64,000 bases of DNA from JALORV01 sp963775635. GTDB taxonomy: Bacteria; Pseudomonadota; Gammaproteobacteria; Burkholderiales; Burkholderiaceae_F. This document shows positions 44,018-51,802 of the stretch, in pieces. The notes beneath the pieces are model-generated. The model did not search any database. It was not told the origin of the DNA and was given only the letters and a program-made list of their open reading frames with translations. The DNA is taken from positions 1 through 64,000 of the forward strand of contig CAVZJO010000003.1 in NCBI GenBank assembly GCA_963775635.1, given 5' to 3'. Numbering within the stretch: the stretch's first letter is position 1; each line of letters opens with the position of its first letter. A program made the position numbers and the translations under genes.

Positions 44018-44524
44018 GTGCGCACTTTCATCGCGGCCTGGCCCGACGAGGCGACGCAGACCCGTATAGGCCGTCTGATCGAACAGCTTGATGTGCGGTC
44101 TCCCGCGCGCGCGATGCAGGCGCGCAACCTGCACCTGACGCTGGCGTTTATCGGAGAACTGGACGCAGCGCGGGCCGCGGAGGTCGCGCAAGCCTCTCGC
44201 ACGCTGCAGCCGCAGCAGTTCGAGTGGTCGATCGACCAGATCGGCTGGTTCCCCCGCTCGCGTGTTGCGTGGCTTGGTGGCCGGGTCGATGAGCCGTTGA
44301 CCACTGCGGCGGCTTCGGCACGCGCTGCGCTAGACGAACTGGCCATCGGCTACGACCGCAAGCCGTTCGTGCCGCATGTGACCGTACTTCGCAATGTGCG
44401 GGCGTTCGACCGCGCCGGGCCGCTCACTGAATCGCTCGCATGGCGCACATGCCATGTTGCGCTCTATGCATCGGCCCACGACAGACACGGGTCGGTGTAT
44501 CGCCGGATCGATCCCGACGGCTAG
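44018..44524 (+). CDS. thpR: RNA 2',3'-cyclic phosphodiesterase
   Basis: A 168-residue 2H phosphoesterase (LigT/ThpR). The two HxTx motifs are HLTLAF near residue 38 and HVTVLR near residue 120. GTG start at 44018. Its stop overlaps the end of the convergent lutB by 4 bp. Confidence 0.9.
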   Translation: MRTFIAAWPDEATQTRIGRLIEQLDVRSPARAMQARNLHLTLAFIGELDAARAAEVAQASRTLQPQQFEWSIDQIGWFPRSRVAWLGGRVDEPLTTAAASARAALDELAIGYDRKPFVPHVTVLRNVRAFDRAGPLTESLAWRTCHVALYASAHDRHGSVYRRIDPDG

Positions 44525-45945
44525 CGGCGTCGTTCGGCAGCGCGCCGTTCGCGATACATGTCGTGAAAGGTGCGACCGCTGGGTGCCGGGAAATCGCGCG
44601 ACTGCGTCCAGCCGCTGCCGATCGGCAAGTGACGAATGCGCCCCTCGCTGCCGGCCACCCAATTGAGCACGCGCACGGCGATGCGTGCGCCGAAGGCATA
44701 GAGCGAGGGACGGCGGGCCGCATAACCCCACAGCGACATCGCGACCGGTTCGTACCAGGGACGCAGCCCGCGCTCCCACTGTTCCTGGCGCAGCTTGCGC
44801 AGCAGATCGGGCAACGGGATCTTCACCGGACACACCACGCTGCACTGGCTGCACAGCGTCGCCGCATGCGGCAGATCCAGCGCGTTTTCGACGCCGATAT
44901 AGCTCGGCGTGAGGACCGAGCCCATCGGCCCCGGATACACCCAGCCGTACGCATGGCCACCGATCTTCTGGTAAACGGGGCAGTGATTCATGCAGGCGCC
45001 GCAGCGGATGCAGCGGAGCATTTCCTGGAACTCGCCGCCGAGCAGGCCGGTTCTGCCTGCGTCGACCAGCACGTAGTACATGTGTTCCGGTCCATCGAGC
45101 TCATCGGGCCGGCGCGGTCCGGTCAGAATTGAAAAGTAGTTGGAGATCGGTTGTCCGGTCGCCGAGCGCGGCAGCAGACGCATCAGCGTGGCCAGATCTT
45201 CGAGCGTCGGCAGCACTTTCTCGACACCGGTAAGCACGACATGCACCTTGGGCGGCATGATCGTGCACATGCCTTCGTTGCCCTCGTTGGTCACCAGGGC
45301 CACCGAGCCGGTTTCGGCGATCAGGAAATTCGCGCCGGTCACACCCATGTCCGCCGACAGGAAGTGCCCGCGCAGCACTTCGCGCGCTTCGCGCGTCAGC
45401 TGGGTGATCTCGCTCTTGCGTTCGGTGCCATGGGCGCGCGCAAACAGCGCTGAAATCTCCTCTTTGTCCTTGTGGATGACGGGCGCGATGATGTGCGAAG
45501 GTGGCTCGTTGTCGTTGATCTGCAGGATGTATTCGCCGAGGTCGGTTTCGACCGGCTGCACGCCCGCTGCGGAGAACGCGGCGTTCAGCTGGATTTCCTC
45601 GGACACCATCGACTTCGACTTGGTCACTTTCCGCACGTCGTGTCGGCGGGCGATGTCGACGATCAGCCGCGTGGCCTCTTCGGCCGTCTGCGCGTAGAGC
45701 ACGACCGCGCCGCGCGCCGTCGCATTACGTTCGAAGGTCTCTAGCCACAGATCGAGCCGGTCGAGCGCGCGGTTGCGCCGCTCGACCGCCGCGCGTCGCG
45801 TGCCTTCGAAGTCCTCGATCTCTAGGATGGCCGCCGCGCGGGCAGTCACGAATTTTTCCGACAGCTTCTTCAGGTTCTTCTGCAGCCGGGCATCGGCCAG
45901 CTTCTGACCCGCGCGTGCCTTGAAATGCATCGACTGGGTCTGCAT
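44521..45945 (-). CDS. lutB: L-lactate utilization iron-sulfur protein LutB (LldF)
   Basis: Subunit of the LutABC L-lactate dehydrogenase. The 474-residue protein has the LutB/LldF N-terminal domain (ADMGVTGANFLIAETGSVAL) and two 4Fe-4S clusters, CIRCGACMNHCP near residue 315 and CSQCSVVCP near residue 365. A DUF3390-like C-terminal tail follows. The start shares one base with the lutA stop, so the two are coupled. lutC is not downstream; the next gene (thpR) is convergent. Confidence 0.93.
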   Translation of the reverse strand: MQTQSMHFKARAGQKLADARLQKNLKKLSEKFVTARAAAILEIEDFEGTRRAAVERRNRALDRLDLWLETFERNATARGAVVLYAQTAEEATRLIVDIARRHDVRKVTKSKSMVSEEIQLNAAFSAAGVQPVETDLGEYILQINDNEPPSHIIAPVIHKDKEEISALFARAHGTERKSEITQLTREAREVLRGHFLSADMGVTGANFLIAETGSVALVTNEGNEGMCTIMPPKVHVVLTGVEKVLPTLEDLATLMRLLPRSATGQPISNYFSILTGPRRPDELDGPEHMYYVLVDAGRTGLLGGEFQEMLRCIRCGACMNHCPVYQKIGGHAYGWVYPGPMGSVLTPSYIGVENALDLPHAATLCSQCSVVCPVKIPLPDLLRKLRQEQWERGLRPWYEPVAMSLWGYAARRPSLYAFGARIAVRVLNWVAGSEGRIRHLPIGSGWTQSRDFPAPSGRTFHDMYRERRAAERRR

Positions 45946-46670
45946 CAGGCGTCCCCGGCGAGCACCTGGGAGATATGCAGCACACGCGTCTTCATGTCAC
46001 CGGTCCGGCGCAGCCGTCCCTCGATGTTCAGCATGCAACCGAGGTCGCCCAGCACCAGTGTGTCGGCGCCGCTTGCCTGCACATTGCGGCACTTCTCGTC
46101 CACGATCGCGCCGGAAATGTCCCCGAACTTGATCGAGAACGTTCCTCCGAACCCGCAGCACTGTTCGCAGTCCTTCATTTCAGTCAGGCGCACGCCGGGC
46201 AGCATGCCGAGCAACCTGCGCGGCTGTGCCTTGACGCCGAGCTCGCGCAGTCCGGCGCAAGAGTCGTGATAGGTGACGTTGCCCCCGAAGGTGGACGGGA
46301 GCGACTGCACGTCGAGGACATTGACCAGGAAGTCGGTCAGTTCATAGATGCGGCCGGCCAGGCGCTCGGCGCGCGACTTCAGGTCGGGATGGTCCCGGAA
46401 CAGTTCGATGTACTGCAGTCTGATCTGCCCACCGCACGAGCCGCTGGGAATCACCACGTATTCGAAGTCCGCAAACTCACGCAGGACCTTTTCCGCCAGG
46501 GCGCGTGCGGTGGCGTTGTCACCGGAGTTGTAAGCCGGTTGTCCGCAGCAGGTCTGAGTCTCGGGAACAACGACTTCACACCCGGCGGACTCCAGCAGTT
46601 TCAGTGTCGAGAACCCGATTTCGGGTCGGATGGCATCGACCAGGCAGGTCACGAACAGAGCTACGCGCAT
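45945..46670 (-). CDS. lutA: L-lactate utilization protein LutA (LldE)
   Basis: A 241-residue (Fe-S)-binding protein with two CCG domains: ETQTCCGQPAYNSGD near residue 40 and DCEQCCGFGGTFSIKFG near residue 190, plus SGSCGGQIRLQY and YHDSCAGLRELG. This is the glycolate-oxidase/heterodisulfide-reductase type subunit. ATG at 46670 begins MRVALFVTCLVDAIRPE. Divergent from an IclR regulator that likely controls it. Confidence 0.94.
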   Translation of the reverse strand: MRVALFVTCLVDAIRPEIGFSTLKLLESAGCEVVVPETQTCCGQPAYNSGDNATARALAEKVLREFADFEYVVIPSGSCGGQIRLQYIELFRDHPDLKSRAERLAGRIYELTDFLVNVLDVQSLPSTFGGNVTYHDSCAGLRELGVKAQPRRLLGMLPGVRLTEMKDCEQCCGFGGTFSIKFGDISGAIVDEKCRNVQASGADTLVLGDLGCMLNIEGRLRRTGDMKTRVLHISQVLAGDA

Positions 46671-46820
46671 CAGTGCAGGGTCCGCGCTTTGACGCGTTGC
46701 ACCATCAACAAGCGGACCATCGCTTCTCCTTGATGCCCCGCAAGACCGCACGCGCTCACAGTCTTGGCCGTCGTTTCGTATGGTGGTATAAACACGGCTG
46801 ACCGGATATTGCTCCGCACC

Positions 46821-47600
46821 ATGCCTACTCCCGCACGCGACAAGACAGCCATCCAGGTGATCGAGCGGATGATGAAGCTGCTGGATACGCTCGCATCGCG
46901 CTCCGACCCGGTCAGCCTCAAGGAACTCGCCGGTTCCACCGGCCTTCATCCCTCCACGGCGCACCGGATTCTAAATGACATGGTGGTCGGACGCTTCGTC
47001 GACCGCGCCGAAACACCGGGCTCCTACCGACTCGGCATGCGGTTGCTGGAACTGGGCAATCTGGTCAAGGCGCGCTTGTCGGTCCGCGAGGCTGCGCTTG
47101 AACCGATGCGGGAACTGCATCGCAAGACGGGCCAGACCGTCAACCTGTCGGTCCGTCAAGGCGACGAGATCGTCTACATCGATCGCTCCTACAGCGAGCG
47201 CTCTGGCATGCAGGTGGTGCGAGCGATCGGCGGCCGCGCACCGCTGCACCTGACCTCGAGCGGAAAGTTGTTCCTGGCGTCCGACGATCCCAGGTTGGTA
47301 CGGGCCTACGCGACCCGCACCGGGCTTGCAGGCCACACGCGTAACAGCATCACGGAGCTGCCGAAGCTGGAAAAGGAACTCGCGCTCGTCCGCGCGCGCG
47401 GTTATGCGCGCGACAACGAGGAACTGGAACTCGGCGTTCGCTGCATCGCGGCCGGGATACGCGACGACTCCGGGCGGCTGGTTGCGGGACTGTCGGTATC
47501 GGCGCCGGCCGAACGCATGCAGGATGACTGGCTGGCCGACCTGCAGGGAACCGCCGGCCGCATTTCGTCCGGTCTCGGTCATGCCTCAGAGTCGAGCTGA
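46821..47600 (+). CDS. IclR-family transcriptional regulator
   Basis: A 259-residue regulator with an N-terminal winged helix (AIQVIERMMKLLDTLASRSD, LKELAGSTGLHPSTAHRILN) and a C-terminal GAF-like effector domain (HLTSSGKLFLA, YARDNEELELGVRCIAAGI). It is divergent from lutAB, so lactate or a lactate-derived effector is a reasonable guess. The 150-bp shared gap contains a weak dyad (GTTT ... AAAC, 46773-46793) that might be an operator. The ATG at 46821 was preferred to one 57 nt upstream. Confidence 0.9.
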   Translation: MPTPARDKTAIQVIERMMKLLDTLASRSDPVSLKELAGSTGLHPSTAHRILNDMVVGRFVDRAETPGSYRLGMRLLELGNLVKARLSVREAALEPMRELHRKTGQTVNLSVRQGDEIVYIDRSYSERSGMQVVRAIGGRAPLHLTSSGKLFLASDDPRLVRAYATRTGLAGHTRNSITELPKLEKELALVRARGYARDNEELELGVRCIAAGIRDDSGRLVAGLSVSAPAERMQDDWLADLQGTAGRISSGLGHASESS

Positions 47601-47611
47601 GGCCGGAACGG

Positions 47612-48664
47612 CTACAACGGCTGGGCGGCTACCGGCTGGGTGAACGCGACCGGCTTGACGGGTGCCGGTGCGGGATCGGTCAGGCGTCTGGCAGTGAGCC
47701 AGTCGCGAATGCGTTGAGCATCGCCCAACCGCGAGTACTTCCCGACCGAGTCCAGTAGGACCATCACGATGCGCTGGCCCTCGACCACGGCCTGCATGAC
47801 CAGGCATCGCCCGGCGGCCGAGATGTAACCCGTCTTCTGCAGGCCGATATCCCAGTCGGGATTCGACGTCAGGCGATTCGTGTTTGCGTAGCGCACTGTG
47901 CGCTTGCCGACGGGGAGCGCGAGCTCCCCACTAACCGAGTGCTCGCGTATCACATCGTGCTCGTATGCCGCCTTCACGAGCTTCACCAGGTCGTTCGCGC
48001 TGGAGCGGTTGTCCGGTGACAGCCCGGTCGGATCCTCGAAATGCGATTCCGTCATGTCGAGCATGCGAGCCTTGGCGTTCATCGCCTCGACGAACGCATC
48101 CAGCCCGCCCGGATAAGTGCGCCCCAGCAGCTGCGCCGCCCGGTTTTCGGATGCCATCAAGGCGAGGTGAAGCGCCGTGTCACGCGACAGCTTCACTCCA
48201 GGCCGCAGGTTCGAACGCATGCTGGCATGCACGACCTCGCTCTGGCTGACGACCAGTTCTTCGTCAAGCGGCAGCGCGGCCTCCACGGTCACCAGGGCCG
48301 TCATCAATTTCGTGATCGAAGCGATCGGCAGTATCGCGTGCATGTTCTTTTCGAACAGCACCTCATCGGTGTCCTGGTTGACCACCAGGGCGACCGACGA
48401 CTTGAGGTCGAGCGGATCTTCGGCGCGGTTCAGTCCGGCGAGCTGGCCCTCGGAGGGTCGGACGGGTACGCGGACGAGCTTGCGCGAGCGGGTTGAGTGG
48501 ATCTTTGACTTGCCGGCCGGGATGGTGCCGATGACGCGTGGGGTGCCGGGCTTCTTTGCGACTGTCGACGTGCTCTCGATGGCCGAAGACGGCGTGTGCA
48601 TCAACGCCAACCCGCAAACCAATGCCGCCCCTGCTGTGATCAAACGTCGCAATTCATTCTCCAT
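47612..48664 (-). CDS. pbpG: D-alanyl-D-alanine endopeptidase (PBP7-like)
   Basis: Low-molecular-weight penicillin-binding protein that cleaves DD-crosslinks in peptidoglycan. The 350-residue protein has a signal peptide (LITAGAALVCGLALMHTPSSA). It has the three active-site motifs SITK (in ILPIASITKLMTALV), SEN (in ALMASENRAAQLL) and KTG (in GLQKTGYISAAGRC). A basic linker near residues 40-75 and a proline-rich tail are additions. It converges with the IclR gene. Confidence 0.92.
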   Translation of the reverse strand: MENELRRLITAGAALVCGLALMHTPSSAIESTSTVAKKPGTPRVIGTIPAGKSKIHSTRSRKLVRVPVRPSEGQLAGLNRAEDPLDLKSSVALVVNQDTDEVLFEKNMHAILPIASITKLMTALVTVEAALPLDEELVVSQSEVVHASMRSNLRPGVKLSRDTALHLALMASENRAAQLLGRTYPGGLDAFVEAMNAKARMLDMTESHFEDPTGLSPDNRSSANDLVKLVKAAYEHDVIREHSVSGELALPVGKRTVRYANTNRLTSNPDWDIGLQKTGYISAAGRCLVMQAVVEGQRIVMVLLDSVGKYSRLGDAQRIRDWLTARRLTDPAPAPVKPVAFTQPVAAQPL

Positions 48665-49214
48665 CCCACCGCACGCACCGCATGCCCGCCACTCGCCACT
48701 GCACTTCACCAAAACCTGGGCGACTTCAATCGTCGATTAATCGGCCGAGTCCCCGGCCTTCTTGCATACGAGGAGGGTGGCCGGTCACCCGCCTAACCAC
48801 CTCGCGCCGGATTGGCGCCAGCCCTGCCAGGGAAGACAGCGTCGGCGACACGGCGGCGATTGTAATAGTGCTTTTCGCATTGTGGGTAGGCGACCCCGAC
48901 AGATGGGCGCTTAGGCCTGCCCAAGGCGTCACCTGAGGCCCGGTCGTCGATACGCGACCCTTCGACCGGATAGCGCCGAGGCGGCCTTGGCGACGACTTG
49001 TTCCACGTCAAGAATCGATGTCGACGAGTGCAGCACGCTCTGTCCACGTCAGTCGGGCGTAAGACTCGGCGGCGAGGATGCGGCGCGCCGAGGGTTAACC
49101 CGCGCGCGGCATCGACTCATAATCGATACAGGGCGACCCGCAACGACGAGCCGGCACGATATCCAGGGCCGCCGGACATGACGGCATCACTCAGTGTTTT
49201 CTTGGGAGGAAAGT
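48665..49214. other. Intergenic region upstream of the acetate locus
   Basis: 550 bp between the divergent pbpG and the DUF485-actP genes. I see no credible gene, tRNA or repeat. The short plus-strand open frames lack ribosome sites and known motifs. It should contain promoters for both sides. Confidence 0.5.
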
Positions 49215-49562
49215 ATGTCCACCGCTGCAATGCCGGGTGCGCAAGCGCCGAGCGCACCGCTGAATTGGCAGGCGATCGACGAAGACCCCCGCTTTCAGAC
49301 CTTGCACTCGAAGAAGGTCGGATTTCTGACCGCTCTGATGGTGTTTTCACTCTTCTACTACTTCCTGCTGCCGATCGGCGCCGCCTATTTCACCGATCTC
49401 TTCAAGATCAAGGTCTACGGCGTCGTCAACGTCGGCATCCTGTTCGCGCTTTCACAGTTCATCGTCGCGTGGGGCATCGCCTACTACTACACGGCGAGGG
49501 CCAAGGTGTTCGACGCCATGGCCGCCGAACTGGTCCGCGACGCCGACAAGATCGGGAGATAA
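49215..49562 (+). CDS. DUF485 membrane protein, ActP partner
   Basis: A 115-residue inner-membrane protein with two helices (FLTALMVFSLFYYFLLPIGA and VGILFALSQFIVAWGIAYYY) and the DUF485 hallmark PRFQTLHSKKVGF. Such proteins (E. coli YjcH) are encoded just before acetate permease ActP. The ATG at 49215 has a strong GGAGGA site; actP begins 3 nt after its stop. Confidence 0.92.
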   Translation: MSTAAMPGAQAPSAPLNWQAIDEDPRFQTLHSKKVGFLTALMVFSLFYYFLLPIGAAYFTDLFKIKVYGVVNVGILFALSQFIVAWGIAYYYTARAKVFDAMAAELVRDADKIGR

Positions 49563-49565
49563 GCC

Positions 49566-51467
49566 ATGGACAAGAAACGAGTCCTACTTATTGCGGCAGG
49601 CGCGCTGGCGCTGCCGCTGATCGCCATGCCGGCGCTGGCGCAGGGCGCCGTCGCCGATGAGTGGAAATGGCTGACCTTCCTCGTCTTCGGCAGCATCATC
49701 GCCGTGACGATGTACGTCACTTTCGTGGCGGCCAAGCGCGTCAAGACAGCCGCGGACTTTTACACTGCCGGCGGCGGCGTTTCCGGCCTGCAGAATGGCT
49801 GGGCGATTGCAGGCGACTACCTGTCGGCGGCATCGTTCCTCGGCATCGCCGGCCTGATCTCGCTCTACGGTTACGACGGCTTCATGTACTCGGTGGGTTG
49901 GCTGGTTGCGTACATCACCGTGCTGCTGGTGATCGCCGAGCCGTGCCGGAATATCGGCAAGTACACGCTGTCGGACATCCTCGCCTACCGCAACGACCCG
50001 AAGAAGGCGCGCATCGTTGGCGCCATCTCCACGATCACCGTGTCCACCTTCTACCTGACCGCGCAGATGGTCGGGGCCGGCGTGCTGATCAAGACATTGA
50101 TCGGCATCGACTACGAGGTGTCGGTGATCACCGTAGGCGTGCTGATGCTGGCGTACGTGCTGTTCGGCGGCATGGTCGCCACCACGTGGGTGCAGATCAT
50201 CAAGGCCGTCCTGCTGGTGTTCGCCTCGATCCTGATGGTGATCTTGGTCTGGAGCCAGTACGGATTCTTCGGCGACTTCCTCACCAACGTCGTCGGCGAT
50301 GCGAAGGTCCAGGCCCGCGTTGCCACGCTGATCGGCGACAAGGCCACCAACCTCTCTGCCACGCAGCTCGGCCAGATCTTCCTCGAGCCCGGACTGTTCC
50401 TGAAGGTGCCGCTTGACCAGATCTCGCTGGGCATGGCACTGGTATTCGGCACGGCCGGCATGCCTCACATCCTGATGCGGTTCTTCACCGTGCCCACCGC
50501 GCAGGCGGCGCGTACGTCGGTGAACTGGGCGATGGCCATCATCGGCGGCTTCTACGTGCTGACGCTGTTCCTCGGCATGGGCGCAGCGATGAACGTCGGC
50601 CCCACGGTGATCGCCGGCATCGATCCGGGCGGCAACATGGCCAATCCGCTGCTGGCGCAAGCCCTGGGCGGCGGCCCCGACTCGCTGGGTGGCAACCTCT
50701 TCATGGCCTTTGTCTCGGCCGTTGCATTCGCCACCATCGTCGCCGTGGTTGCGGGACTGGTGCTGGCGGCCGCCAGCGCGATGGCGCACGATCTGTACGT
50801 CGGCGTGATCCGCAGCGAGCACGTGACGTCGCAGGAGCAGGTCAAGGCCGCACGAATCGCCACCATCTTCGTCGGTGCGATGGCCATCGTCATTGGCATC
50901 TCCGCCAAGGGCCAGAACGTGGCTCACCTGGTGGCTCTCGCCTTCGCGGTGGCTTCGTCGGCCAATTTCCCCTGCGTACTGCTGACGCTGTTCTGGAAGC
51001 GCTGCAACACCGGTGGCATCGTGGCAGGCATGATCATAGGAACGGTGGCGGCGATCGGCCTCGTGATGGTGTCGCCGAACCTCACGTACCCGAAGGCGGT
51101 CAAGGCGACCGCGCAGAAGGTGATCGATGGCGCGCCGGCGAAGATGGCGCCGATCAACGAGGCGCTCGCCTCCGGGGACGCGGCGAAGGTCGCCAAGGCC
51201 GAGAAGGACAAGGCCGCACTCGACAAGGCCGTCGGCACAGCGAAGGCGAACCTCGAGAAGTTCAAGGGCGACGAAACGAGCATCGTGGGACTCGAGAAGC
51301 CGCTGTTCGAGCTCCGCAATCCCGGCCTGATCTCGATCCCGCTCGGCTTCCTTGCGGTGATCCTGGGCTCGCTGCTGTATCGCGACAAACGCTCCGAGGA
51401 CATGTGGGACGAGCTGTACGTCCGGCAAACCACCGGTATCCTGGCGGCGAAGGCGACGGCCCATTGA
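49566..51467 (+). CDS. actP: Cation/acetate symporter
   Basis: Sodium:solute symporter for acetate and related short acids. The 633-residue protein has a cleavable signal-like N-terminus (LLIAAGALALPLIAMPALA), as E. coli ActP has. The SSS core includes FYTAGGGVSGLQNGWAIAGDY, GYDGFMYSVGW and MPHILMRFFTVP. It is about 80 residues longer than ActP because of an Ala/Lys-rich, probably coiled segment (KAEKDKAALDKAVGTAKANL, roughly residues 515-580) before the last membrane helix. A terminator follows, separating it from the sensor genes. Confidence 0.93.
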   Translation: MDKKRVLLIAAGALALPLIAMPALAQGAVADEWKWLTFLVFGSIIAVTMYVTFVAAKRVKTAADFYTAGGGVSGLQNGWAIAGDYLSAASFLGIAGLISLYGYDGFMYSVGWLVAYITVLLVIAEPCRNIGKYTLSDILAYRNDPKKARIVGAISTITVSTFYLTAQMVGAGVLIKTLIGIDYEVSVITVGVLMLAYVLFGGMVATTWVQIIKAVLLVFASILMVILVWSQYGFFGDFLTNVVGDAKVQARVATLIGDKATNLSATQLGQIFLEPGLFLKVPLDQISLGMALVFGTAGMPHILMRFFTVPTAQAARTSVNWAMAIIGGFYVLTLFLGMGAAMNVGPTVIAGIDPGGNMANPLLAQALGGGPDSLGGNLFMAFVSAVAFATIVAVVAGLVLAAASAMAHDLYVGVIRSEHVTSQEQVKAARIATIFVGAMAIVIGISAKGQNVAHLVALAFAVASSANFPCVLLTLFWKRCNTGGIVAGMIIGTVAAIGLVMVSPNLTYPKAVKATAQKVIDGAPAKMAPINEALASGDAAKVAKAEKDKAALDKAVGTAKANLEKFKGDETSIVGLEKPLFELRNPGLISIPLGFLAVILGSLLYRDKRSEDMWDELYVRQTTGILAAKATAH

Positions 51468-51491
51468 TCCAGGGCTCGTGGCAGTGACAAG

Positions 51492-51520
51492 AGTGGCCCC
51501 CAAGCGGGGCCACTTTTTTT
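51492..51520 (+). terminator. Rho-independent terminator after actP
   Basis: A 9-bp perfect stem AGTGGCCCC / GGGGCCACT (51492-51500 with 51506-51514), 5-nt loop, then seven T (51514-51520). It lies 25 nt after the actP stop. Confidence 0.92.
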
Positions 51521-51604
51521 CTGTGCCTTGAACCGAAGTTGGGCCCGGACACAGACTACTGACTGCGAAGCGGCACAATCGCTGCCGGTGAGGAGGAGAC
51601 GACC

Positions 51605-51802
51605 GTGATCAAGGGCCTGGGTGCGCAACGCCTGGTGGCGATGTTCTTCGGCGGCCTGGTGCTGTTCAACTTTCCGCTGCTGGCGCTGTGGGATCGCGAC
51701 CTCACCTTGTTTGGCCTGCCACTGTTTCCCACGGCGCTATTTCTTGGCTGGGGCGTGCTGATTGCGGTTGTGGGCTGGACCATCGAGCACATCGATCAAT
51801 GA
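51605..51802 (+). CDS. Small two-helix membrane protein upstream of the CrbS-like kinase
   Basis: A 65-residue protein with two hydrophobic stretches (LVAMFFGGLVLFNFPLLALW and LFPTALFLGWGVLIAVVGW). GTG start at 51605 behind GGAGGAG. Its stop overlaps the ATG of the kinase gene (ATGA), so it is made together with it. Small proteins of this type precede many SSS-type sensor kinases; a role as partner of the transporter-like domain is inferred. Confidence 0.8.
   Translation: MIKGLGAQRLVAMFFGGLVLFNFPLLALWDRDLTLFGLPLFPTALFLGWGVLIAVVGWTIEHIDQ

Noticed and set aside
46773..46793. Dyad GTTT ... AAAC as IclR operator
   Set aside because: Only four base pairs are symmetric, too weak to annotate as a site on its own.
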